From positions 1 to 32,456 of the forward strand of contig JACMRM010000124.1 of NCBI GenBank assembly GCA_014376445.1: a DNA stretch of 32,456 nucleotides, written 5' to 3'. The notes beneath the pieces were generated by a model that was given only the letters and a program-made list of their open reading frames with translations, was not told the DNA's origin and ran no database searches. Position numbers and translations under genes: made by a program. The DNA comes from Bacteriovorax sp. (GTDB lineage Bacteria > Bdellovibrionota > Bacteriovoracia > Bacteriovoracales > Bacteriovoracaceae). Positions 7,007 through 14,934 of the stretch are shown here, one piece after another; position 1 is the stretch's first letter, and each line of letters starts with the position of its first letter.

Positions 7007-7564
7007 ATGAAATTTGCCAAGATTTTATCTTTTATTTTGAGTGCAGTTTGTTGTCTTACGGCATCGGCAACTGAAGGCATGAAACCGGGATTGTGGGAGC
7101 ATAGTTTCACAATGAAAAGTTCAAGCGGAAAAATTGAAAAGGCCTTGGACGATATGAAAAAGCAGATGGCAAGCATGCCTGCTGAACAGCGTAAAATGAT
7201 CGAAGAAATGATGGCAAAAAAAGGCGTAGGAATTGGCTCGGGAAAAGCGAGCACGGTAAAGGTTTGTATTTCAAAAGATCAAGCGGCGAATCTGGAATTT
7301 CCCAATGGTCAGAGCGATAAATGTAAAAATGAAATCCTCAAACGCACTTCTAATTCAGTAAACGTAAAATTCGCTTGTGAAGGAAATCCAAAAAGCGAAG
7401 GGACTGCCAATTTTACTCTGACAGGTTCAAATGCCTACACAGGAAAAGCCTCGATGGATATGACGACTGCTGACGGTAAAGTAGATCACATGGATATGGA
7501 CTCAAAAGGCAAATGGCTTTCAGATGATTGCGGTAGTGTTAAATCAATCCAGACTAAAAAATAA
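7007..7564 (+). CDS. Exported DUF3617 family protein
   Basis: Start chosen at ATG 7007 because GGAG lies six bases upstream and the signal peptide (MKFAKILSFILSAVCCLTAS) begins there; a longer GTG frame from 6995 adds only four residues inside the hairpin. The 185-residue protein has the DUF3617 hallmark KPGLWEHSFTM at the mature N-terminus, a Met/Lys-rich helical insert (KKQMASMPAEQRKMIEEMM), KVCISKDQA, KFACEGNP and a final strand with WLSDDCGSV. The four conserved Cys positions probably form disulphides in the periplasm. The family is widespread in Proteobacteria and of unknown function. The start lies behind the perfect hairpin, so translation may be controlled. Confidence 0.85.
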   Translation: MKFAKILSFILSAVCCLTASATEGMKPGLWEHSFTMKSSSGKIEKALDDMKKQMASMPAEQRKMIEEMMAKKGVGIGSGKASTVKVCISKDQAANLEFPNGQSDKCKNEILKRTSNSVNVKFACEGNPKSEGTANFTLTGSNAYTGKASMDMTTADGKVDHMDMDSKGKWLSDDCGSVKSIQTKK

Positions 7565-7572
7565 TATGACAA

Positions 7573-7632
7573 TGGCCAGCGAGTTTGTGTACCTTTTAGT
7601 GCCATGCTGGCCAATTTAAAAATTTTTTTTTT
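7573..7632 (+). promoter_or_regulatory. Hairpin plus ten-T run at the ABC transporter start
   Basis: TGGCCAGC (7573-7580) pairs with GCTGGCCA (7606-7613) across a 25-base loop; AATTTAAAAATT and ten Ts (7623-7632) follow. This looks like a terminator for the DUF3617 gene, yet the right arm contains codons 1-3 of the ABC transporter and the T-run its Phe codons. It may act as an attenuator or limit translation initiation. Confidence 0.5.
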
Positions 7633-10600
7633 CTTCAACGTCACACCCCTTGTAAAAAAAGGGCGTAAAAAAATACTTACTTTCGAAGATCTTCTTCCGG
7701 TTCCTGATGAAGTGAGAATCGAGCGCACTGAATACGTTAAGCCCCCGGATCTTTCATCTCAAAGAAAATTTCTAACTGCTTTAGTTTTAGAGCAAAAGAA
7801 ATTAGTTTTTAGAGCATGGTCTTTTTACATTCTTGGAACCCTCGCAAGTCTGACGACACCGTTTTTTGTAAATCAATTCATAACGCGTCTGACAAGGATG
7901 TCTCAGGGGCTCGAGACTTATCATACAATCATTCCTGTAGCTGTTGGCATTGGAAGCATTGGCGTTTTGATGGGGATCGGTTATCAGCATAACTTCTGGG
8001 CGACTCTTCAAGCAAATGTAAAAATTACTGCCCGTCTGAATCGTTTGATTTTTGAAAGCGCGCTTAAGCTTTCACAGAAGGCGCGACAAAACGCTAACGT
8101 CGGCGATGTTGTTAATCATATGAGCTCTGACAGTGAAGCGATTGCAGATGTTCCTATGTTCCTCGGAGATATTGGATGGGCGACACTCCTGCTTACCGGC
8201 TCTATTTCCATGCTGTTTTATTATCTGGGATGGACTGCCTTTATTGCAGTCGTTATTTTATTGATCCTTACACCAGTCACAAGAAAGATCGCCAAAAATT
8301 TTATTCATCTTGAAGATGAGATGATGAAAAAAAGAGATCATCGTGTGACTTTAATGGGGCAGGTTCTTCAGTCGATGAGGTTGGTGAAGTATTTTGTTTG
8401 GGAAAAAGAGATTTCAAAACAAATCGGCATGGTGAGAGAAGAAGAAGTAATGGCGAGAAGAAGCCTGGCGAAAGTTGAAATGCTTTCGGGACTGAGCTTT
8501 CTTGCTATTTCCACTATGGTTTTATTTGTTGCTTTAGGTGTTCATGTATTGAGAGGACAGGTTTTGACACCTGCACTGGTTCTTACCTGTGTTTCTTTAT
8601 TTGGACTTTTGCAGGAGCCGATAAGCCATCTTCCGGGAGTATTATCAAGGCTGATCAATGCATGGGTTTCTGCTAAAAGAATTATTTCATTTTTAGAGTC
8701 TGATAAAGTTTCAGACCATATTGTTGCCAGAGAATCTGATCTCAGGGGTGCCGTGATTCGTTTTGATCATGTGAACTTCAAAAGTGAAGGCGGAAATTTT
8801 GAACTAAATGATTTAAATTTTGATATTAAAAAAGGATCTACTGTCGCAATCGTTGGAGAAGTAGGCTCAGGAAAAACGACCATCATCCAGTTGATGCTTC
8901 AGGAAATGAAACCTGGTGCGGGAGGTGTTTTTGTCGCCAGCGATGAAATGGGCTACGTCAGCCAGGAAAGTTATATCATGAACGCGAACGTTCTCGAGAA
9001 CCTGAAAATGGGAAAAGAGAATGTCAGCGATGAAAAAATAAGAGAAGCACTTTTTATAACATCAATGGAAAGAGATATTGAGTCGCTTCCCGGCGGACTG
9101 CTGACAGAAATCGGAGAAAAAGGTGTCAACCTGAGCGGTGGACAGAAGCAGAGAGTTTCGCTGGGAAGATGTTATATTCATGATCCGCAGATTGTTCTTC
9201 TTGATGATCCGCTTTCTGCAGTCGACGTTCATACTGAAAAACAGCTGGTGAAAAATCTTATTTTAGGTGCATGGAAAAATAAAACTAGAATCATTGCAAC
9301 ACACAGACTCGAAGCTCTCGGCATGTTCGACAGGATTTTATTTCTAAAAAATGGAACTATTGCAGCTGATGGAAATTTAAATGAGCTTTTAAAATCGAAT
9401 GAAGATTTTAAGCATTTTTACTCTCACCATTTTGAAGTTCATTCTAATGAAAAAGATTCGATCCTTGCCGCCTCAATTGCAGGCGATGCGATTAAAAGTG
9501 AAATACGTCTGATGAGTGATGAAGATCGTGAAGAAGGTGCTGTGAAAGGCTCTCTCTACTGGGATTATGTTAAAGCATTAGGCGGTGAAGGAAAAAATCA
9601 GAAGCTGATTATTGTGACTTTAATTTTAGGTGTTCTGGGTATTTCTATTTTTCCATTATTCAATCAGTGGTGGCTGAGCTGGTTTTCTGCTCATCCGGAA
9701 AAAATCACTCCAATTCAAGGCGTTTTGGTTTACGGCGGTATCTCTGCCTTTAGTTTAACTTTCAATCTGAGCAACCAGATGTTCTGGCTTAAACATGGAA
9801 TTAAAGCAGGTATAGAACTTCACGATAGAATGCTGGCATCTGTTTTAAAAGCGCCGGTGAGATTTTTTGACACAACTCCGGTCGGAAGGCTGCTGCAAAG
9901 GTTTTCCCGCGATCTTGAATCTGTGGATATTCAGCTTCAGTGGAGTTTTGAAGCGGCCGTTCAATCACTGTTTCAGATTATTGTTTCGCTCTCGGTAATT
10001 ATTATTTTAGTACCGATGGTTTTGGTTGTGATCTTGCCTGTTGGTTTTATTTACTGGCAGCTGCAGATGAATTACAGATCATCTGCACGGGAAGCAAAAC
10101 GTATGGACTCCATTGCGCGCTCCCCTCGTTATGCGCATTTTAAAGAAACTCTCGGAGGACTTTCAGTCATCCGCGCCTATAAAAAAGAAGCATGGTTTAG
10201 AAATCAGTTTTTTAATCACCTTGAAAAAAGCCAGCTGGCCTCTGTGAATAACTTTTTCTTGAATAGATGGTTTTCAATCCGCATTCCCATGATCGGAGGA
10301 TTGATTTCAGGATCGACTGCACTTTGTATTATTTACAGTGTAAAACACTCTTATCTGACAGCGCCTACAGCGGGTCTGGTAATTTTATATTCTATGTCGT
10401 TTTGGGGAGCGCTCAACTGGGGGATTCGTATTCTCTCAGATCTTGAGTCGCGCATGACTTCTATTGAGCGAATCAGGTTTATGACTCATCTTCAAAGCGA
10501 AAAAAAATATTTAACACAAAATAAAACTGAAGTTGAAGATAGTTGGCCCGCCTATGGAAAAATTGTTTTTAAAAATGTTCACGCTCGTTATGATGAATCA

Positions 10601-11284
10601 CTTCCTGAAGTTGTAAAAGGACTGAGCGTAGAAATTCCTTCAAAGGCACAAGTCGGAATTGTCGGCCGTACAGGAGCTGGGAAAACCACATTGTTCCAGA
10701 TGATTTATCGTTTCATCAATCTTCATCAGGGAACAATTGAAATTGATGGAGTCAATATAGCAAGTGTTGAGCTCGATACCTTAAGATCAAGGCTTGCCAT
10801 TATTCCACAGGATCCGACACTTTTTATGGGGACATTAAGGAGCAATCTTGATCCTTATTCAAGAAAGACTGATCATGAAGTCTGGAAAGTTTTGAATGAA
10901 ACCGGATTAGAGGATTTAGTAAAAAATTATCCGCTGGGATTGTTATCACCTGTAAATGATGGCGGTGCCAATCTTTCGCAGGGCCAAAGGCAGTTATTCT
11001 GTCTTTCGAGAGCACTGCTTCTTGATGCAAAAATTATTATGTTGGATGAAGCGACTGCGAGTGTTGATGTTGTTTCAGATGCCAAAATTCAAAGAGTACT
11101 TCGTCGTGAACTAAAAGATAAAACAGTTCTGGTTATTGCTCACCGGTTGGGTACAGTTGCAGATCTTGATTATTTAATGGTTATGAATGATGGAAGGCTG
11201 GAGTCTTTTAAGAGACCTGATGAATCAAATATCCTTGAGCAGGCGTTAGAGCTGGGACTTGAAGTAGATACAGTTAAAGTTTGA
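7604..11284 (+). CDS. Full-length ABCC-type (MRP-like) ABC exporter
   Basis: A 1,226-residue protein with two membrane domains and two ATPase domains in one chain (TMD1-NBD1-TMD2-NBD2). The N-terminal NVTPLVKKGRKKILTFEDLL motif is the ABCC/MRP hallmark and fixes the start at or very near ATG 7604, although no ribosome binding site is visible. NBD1: Walker A GEVGSGKTT (about 417-425), signature LSGGQKQR (about 510) and Walker B IVLLDDPLSAVD, in which the catalytic Glu is Asp. NBD2: GRTGAGKTT (about 1020), LSQGQRQL (about 1123) and IIMLDEATASVD with Glu. Linker and TMD2 lie between about 620 and 960. Eukaryotic MRPs show the same asymmetry and export conjugates or lipophilic anions; the substrate here is unknown. 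The stop is seven bases from the convergent kinase stop, with no terminator between. Confidence 0.92.
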   Translation: MLANLKIFFFFNVTPLVKKGRKKILTFEDLLPVPDEVRIERTEYVKPPDLSSQRKFLTALVLEQKKLVFRAWSFYILGTLASLTTPFFVNQFITRLTRMSQGLETYHTIIPVAVGIGSIGVLMGIGYQHNFWATLQANVKITARLNRLIFESALKLSQKARQNANVGDVVNHMSSDSEAIADVPMFLGDIGWATLLLTGSISMLFYYLGWTAFIAVVILLILTPVTRKIAKNFIHLEDEMMKKRDHRVTLMGQVLQSMRLVKYFVWEKEISKQIGMVREEEVMARRSLAKVEMLSGLSFLAISTMVLFVALGVHVLRGQVLTPALVLTCVSLFGLLQEPISHLPGVLSRLINAWVSAKRIISFLESDKVSDHIVARESDLRGAVIRFDHVNFKSEGGNFELNDLNFDIKKGSTVAIVGEVGSGKTTIIQLMLQEMKPGAGGVFVASDEMGYVSQESYIMNANVLENLKMGKENVSDEKIREALFITSMERDIESLPGGLLTEIGEKGVNLSGGQKQRVSLGRCYIHDPQIVLLDDPLSAVDVHTEKQLVKNLILGAWKNKTRIIATHRLEALGMFDRILFLKNGTIAADGNLNELLKSNEDFKHFYSHHFEVHSNEKDSILAASIAGDAIKSEIRLMSDEDREEGAVKGSLYWDYVKALGGEGKNQKLIIVTLILGVLGISIFPLFNQWWLSWFSAHPEKITPIQGVLVYGGISAFSLTFNLSNQMFWLKHGIKAGIELHDRMLASVLKAPVRFFDTTPVGRLLQRFSRDLESVDIQLQWSFEAAVQSLFQIIVSLSVIIILVPMVLVVILPVGFIYWQLQMNYRSSAREAKRMDSIARSPRYAHFKETLGGLSVIRAYKKEAWFRNQFFNHLEKSQLASVNNFFLNRWFSIRIPMIGGLISGSTALCIIYSVKHSYLTAPTAGLVILYSMSFWGALNWGIRILSDLESRMTSIERIRFMTHLQSEKKYLTQNKTEVEDSWPAYGKIVFKNVHARYDESLPEVVKGLSVEIPSKAQVGIVGRTGAGKTTLFQMIYRFINLHQGTIEIDGVNIASVELDTLRSRLAIIPQDPTLFMGTLRSNLDPYSRKTDHEVWKVLNETGLEDLVKNYPLGLLSPVNDGGANLSQGQRQLFCLSRALLLDAKIIMLDEATASVDVVSDAKIQRVLRRELKDKTVLVIAHRLGTVADLDYLMVMNDGRLESFKRPDESNILEQALELGLEVDTVKV

Positions 11285-11290
11285 TCTAAA

Positions 11291-13171
11291 TTACTTTTCA
11301 GGCAATTCAACTGTAAATGTTGAACCTTTGCCAATAATACTTTCAACATAAATTTTTCCGCGGTGAGCTTCTACAATCTGCTTGCAGATATAAAGTCCCA
11401 ATCCAAGTCCGCCGATATTTTGTCTATCGCTGACACGTTCAAAACGCTTAAAGATTCTATCGTGATTTTCAAATGAAATTCCCGGCCCATGATCAGTCAC
11501 TTGGATTTTTATAGTGCTGTCGATTTTCGTAAGTTTAACCATTACAGGTCTGTTGGGAGCGTATTTCGCAGCATTCGTTAGAAGATTGATGATTACCTGC
11601 TCGATGCGAACTTTATCCCAGAAACCCATCATATCGCCTTCAATAATAACTTCTACAGTAGTTTGAGAAGTCTTGAACTGCTGCGAGTATTGCGAGACGA
11701 TTTCATTGATCATCTCTTTCATGCTGAAATATTCTTTGTTCAAAGAAAGTTTTCCTGCAGAAATTCTGGTGACGTCGAGCAGGTCATCAATCAATACTGA
11801 AAGCCTTGAGATCTGACGGTCAGATGTTTCAACCATTTTAATAAGGCGTTCTGGTGTGATATTTACTGAATCTTTCTCTAGTAATCTCGCAACGGCCTGT
11901 ATCTGCATTTTAAGCGGAGTCAGTGGTGTTCGTAATTCGTGAGAGGCAATTGAAAGGAATTCATCACGCACTTCAATTGCTTTTTTTGCATCATCGTAAA
12001 GTTGAGACCTGTGAACGGCCTGAGCGCACTGGCGTGCAAGAGCAATCAAAAAATCTTTTTCATAGCGATCAAATATTTTATTGATTGAAAAACTAAATGT
12101 CAGTGTTCCAAGTGCTTTTCCCTGGATAATCAGAGGCAGGTATGCAATGGAATAAGGACCCATCCGTGAACGGTCTTCAAGGTCTTTAAAACGACCGAGC
12201 TGATCAGAAGTTGTAAAAATAGCTTCGCCTGTTCGCGCGACTTCTGCAGAAGGAAGATCTTTGCTGATAGCGAATTTTTTATATTTTTCGAAAGTTTCCT
12301 CATCATAACCGACAATTCTTTTGAGCTCCATGAATCCTTTATCTTCAGAAACAATGGCAATAGATCCTGCCGTTGCCTCCATGGATTCATAAGCTTCTTT
12401 AAAAACCACTTCAAAAACCTGATCAGGTGTCAGTGCTTCAGAAAAAGATTCTGTAATACTCTGCAGGCGCACAGTTCTATCAATTGCCTGATTGAGTTGA
12501 ATCTGGCCGGCGTTGAGTGAAGTGACCATTTTATTAAAGGCATCTGTGACCCGCCCGATTTCATCATAAGTCACAATCGTGGCCTGATATGATGTATCTC
12601 CATCACCAACTTTTTTCGTTGCTTCAAGAATATTTAAAATAGATATTGCCGCATTTCTCGTAATGGCCCAACCGATAGTTACAACAAAAGTCAGAAAAAG
12701 AATACAAAGTCCTATAGCAATGAGCAGGGGACGATAACGATTTTTATAAATCGAAGTGAAGATACTTTCATTTTGTTTGTTAATATGTATCTGAATTTTT
12801 CTAAGAATCTCCTTGGCATCCATCAGATACTGACTGGCCACAAGAAGATCAGCATTTAAATTTTCAATCTGAATCTGATTAGAAATTTTGTGTAGGTTCT
12901 TTAATTTTTTAAAAATTACTTCGTGGCCGTTTTCCAGCTGATCGAGTGCATTGATAGATTCATTGAGATATTTAGTCAGGACGATGTCGTCTTTTGATTG
13001 GAGAATACTGTCGAACAACAGCCTCTTGGTAACCTTCAAGTTCTCTTCAAATTTATAGCGAAGTTCGCTTACCTCTTTACGTATGAAGATAACGTTCATA
13101 TTTTGTTCAGTTGAGTTTAAACTTTCTATTGCCTGAGTGTTAAGGCTCAAAAGATTATTGGCCGTGCTCAA
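11291..13171 (-). CDS. Membrane sensor histidine kinase (HAMP-GAF-HisKA-HATPase)
   Basis: The frame starting with TTG at 13171 gives 626 residues. In order: an extracytoplasmic coiled region (about 1-148), a membrane helix (LLIAIGLCILFLTFVVTIG, about 150-170), a HAMP domain (about 172-225), a GAF domain (about 245-390), HisKA with the phosphorylated His411 in ASHELRTPL, and HATPase_c with N-box INLLTNAAKY, G1 DHGPGIS and G2 GLGLGLYICKQ. A sensor with an outer domain needs a first membrane helix; the same frame upstream of 13171 codes exactly that (ITNLFILLCFLAIYVSNF) but has no ATG, GTG or TTG. The true start is therefore probably near 13249-13255, at a rare ATA or ATT codon, or a base is wrong. 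The kinase is an orphan; no response regulator is adjacent. Confidence 0.88.
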   Translation of the reverse strand: MSTANNLLSLNTQAIESLNSTEQNMNVIFIRKEVSELRYKFEENLKVTKRLLFDSILQSKDDIVLTKYLNESINALDQLENGHEVIFKKLKNLHKISNQIQIENLNADLLVASQYLMDAKEILRKIQIHINKQNESIFTSIYKNRYRPLLIAIGLCILFLTFVVTIGWAITRNAAISILNILEATKKVGDGDTSYQATIVTYDEIGRVTDAFNKMVTSLNAGQIQLNQAIDRTVRLQSITESFSEALTPDQVFEVVFKEAYESMEATAGSIAIVSEDKGFMELKRIVGYDEETFEKYKKFAISKDLPSAEVARTGEAIFTTSDQLGRFKDLEDRSRMGPYSIAYLPLIIQGKALGTLTFSFSINKIFDRYEKDFLIALARQCAQAVHRSQLYDDAKKAIEVRDEFLSIASHELRTPLTPLKMQIQAVARLLEKDSVNITPERLIKMVETSDRQISRLSVLIDDLLDVTRISAGKLSLNKEYFSMKEMINEIVSQYSQQFKTSQTTVEVIIEGDMMGFWDKVRIEQVIINLLTNAAKYAPNRPVMVKLTKIDSTIKIQVTDHGPGISFENHDRIFKRFERVSDRQNIGGLGLGLYICKQIVEAHRGKIYVESIIGKGSTFTVELPEK

Positions 13172-13269
13172 AGTCTGGATATCTTCCAGCTGATGAAAGT
13201 TTGAAACATAGATGGCAAGGAAACATAATAAAATGAAAAGGTTTGTTATACAAATTCCAGATAAACAGT

Positions 13270-13482
13270 TTAGTTTTCCAGATGGTCCATTAGAAACTCT
13301 ACGGCCTGGTAATTTGTCAGATCTGAGTATTTGGCCCTAAGATCTGTCACACTCTTCAACAGTTCGCCTTCAAGATTGTTGTTGATCAAAAATTCACGGA
13401 GTTCATCGTGGGAAATTTTAGAAGCTTCCTTAGCAGGCTGCTCTTGTTTTGATTTGCTGAACATTTCGAAAATCGTTTTCAT
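13270..13482 (-). CDS. Small acidic protein of unknown function
   Basis: A 70-residue protein. Start chosen at ATG 13482 with GGTGAG just upstream; an ATG at 13512 would add ten residues but has no site. The product (MKTIFEMFSKSKQEQPAKEA...) has a Lys/Gln/Ala-rich head and a compact helical C-terminus (SHDELREFLINNNLEGELLK, DLTNYQAVEFLMDHLEN), which could be a small helical-bundle domain. No family is recognised. It lies just upstream of the sensor kinase on the same strand; the kinase's probable first membrane helix begins only about 20 bases past its stop, so the two are probably co-transcribed. Confidence 0.6.
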   Translation of the reverse strand: MKTIFEMFSKSKQEQPAKEASKISHDELREFLINNNLEGELLKSVTDLRAKYSDLTNYQAVEFLMDHLEN

Positions 13483-13546
13483 ATTCTCACCGGCCTGTGC
13501 TTTAACCCTCATGGTTATCGCTTCATAATATTTTACTACTAAATTT

Positions 13547-13590
13547 AAAAGGACTGCAAGTCTGGCATTTTTACAGAGCTAAGGCAGTCC
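13547..13590 (-). terminator. Terminator after tldE
   Basis: On the minus strand GGACTGC (13590-13584) pairs with GCAGTCC (13557-13551) across a 26-base loop and is followed by TTTTAAATTT. The large loop makes it only moderately convincing. It lies between tldE and the small gene at 13482. Confidence 0.5.
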
Positions 13591-13608
13591 CATCACATTG
13601 AAAAATCG

Positions 13609-14934
13609 TTATTTCCCGGCCACATAAAGCTCACTGAATTTTATCAGCGGAGCGAACATCCCCCGGGAATGATTATGCTCCAAATCTTTCCCCATACATT
13701 TAATAGAGTTTAAAAGTTTATTAAAATTTCCGGCGACAGTAATACCTTTCACCGGTTGAATTCTTTTTCCGTTCTTGCATAGATAACCGCTGGCACCGAA
13801 TGAAAATTCGCCTGAGACGCTGTCTGATCCCGGACCGATTCCCATGACATCGATAATTTCGAGGTAACTTCCGTCTGTGACTTCATCTTTGGATGATATT
13901 CCTGCCTTGATAAGCCAGTTGCTGCCGGAAACTCCCAGTGCTGATTTTGCTCCTCTTGCCGCATGTCCCGTTGTTGTTGTTCCGTAATAAGCTGCAGTCG
14001 CCGTATTGTGATAAAAAGATTTAAGCACGCCATTTTCAATTAAAGTTAAATCTTTTTTCAGAACTCCTTCGCTGTCTACATGCTGTTTAAAAAAAGCATC
14101 AACGTATAAAGGAGAATCGATCATTGTAAAGTTCATATCAGCAACCTGATGCTGAAGTTTATTTTCCCACGGGTTAGTTTTTTCAATCGCCTCTTTTGCT
14201 GAAAAGCAGCTGGAGAAAGCGCCAAGGATTTCACTTAATACATTTGTATCGAAGACAACATCATATTTTCCGGTCGCAACCGGTGCGGCCTTAAGCCAGC
14301 TGACTGCATGTTCAAGTGTTTCTTCAATACATTGGTTCAGATTCATCATGGCAAGAGAGCGCTCCTGCATCGAAGAGTAGTGCATTGAAGTTATATCGCC
14401 CTCTTTTAATAAAGCAGAAGTGTAACCGCTCAAATAGCTTTCGCTTTCTTCTGTGTATGTGCCGAGTGAGTTCATATAGTAAGAATGCGATTCTGCGACT
14501 GACAAACCATTGTAAGGTACGGCCGTAATGCGAGAGTCTCTTTTTCTGATTTCACTTTCAAGTTTCATCGCGAATTCAATTTTTTCTTCCATTGAGCTCG
14601 AATCTTTTTCAATATTTTCTTTCACAAAGTCGGAAGAATTTTTAATTTTAATATCTTCAAATTCATTCACATCCGAGTAATCTGCATTCTCAAGTGAGCT
14701 TTTAACTGCAAATGTCAGAGCATCGTCGTCAAAACTTTCAGAATAAGAAATTCCAATTTTTTTATTTTTAACAACTCTGATTCCAAGAACTGAAGTCTTA
14801 GCGACTTTAAATTTTTCAAGTTTAGCATCTTGAGCAGACAGGTTCAGTGAATCGCTGCTGTTGACGATAATGTCGCAGGCATCAGCACCGGAGTTCATTG
14901 CACGATCAATTGTTTTTTGAATTAAATTTTTCAT
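13609..14934 (-). CDS. tldE: TldE/PmbA family protein
   Basis: A 441-residue protein, the usual length for PmbA/TldE. Its ATG overlaps the tldD stop by four bases (ATGA), so translation is coupled. It shows the family pattern: the N-terminal domain with GADACDIIVNSSDSLNLSAQ and GIRVVKNKKIGISYSESF, and the C-terminal barrel with KYDVVFDTNVLSEILGAFSS, DLTLIENGVLKSFYHNT and GEFSFGASGYLCKNGKRIQP near the end. TldE lacks the metal site and forms a heterodimer with TldD, which carries it. The pair degrades or trims unfolded peptides in the cytoplasm; in E. coli it matures microcin B17 and degrades CcdA. A terminator follows. Confidence 0.93.
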   Translation of the reverse strand: MKNLIQKTIDRAMNSGADACDIIVNSSDSLNLSAQDAKLEKFKVAKTSVLGIRVVKNKKIGISYSESFDDDALTFAVKSSLENADYSDVNEFEDIKIKNSSDFVKENIEKDSSSMEEKIEFAMKLESEIRKRDSRITAVPYNGLSVAESHSYYMNSLGTYTEESESYLSGYTSALLKEGDITSMHYSSMQERSLAMMNLNQCIEETLEHAVSWLKAAPVATGKYDVVFDTNVLSEILGAFSSCFSAKEAIEKTNPWENKLQHQVADMNFTMIDSPLYVDAFFKQHVDSEGVLKKDLTLIENGVLKSFYHNTATAAYYGTTTTGHAARGAKSALGVSGSNWLIKAGISSKDEVTDGSYLEIIDVMGIGPGSDSVSGEFSFGASGYLCKNGKRIQPVKGITVAGNFNKLLNSIKCMGKDLEHNHSRGMFAPLIKFSELYVAGK

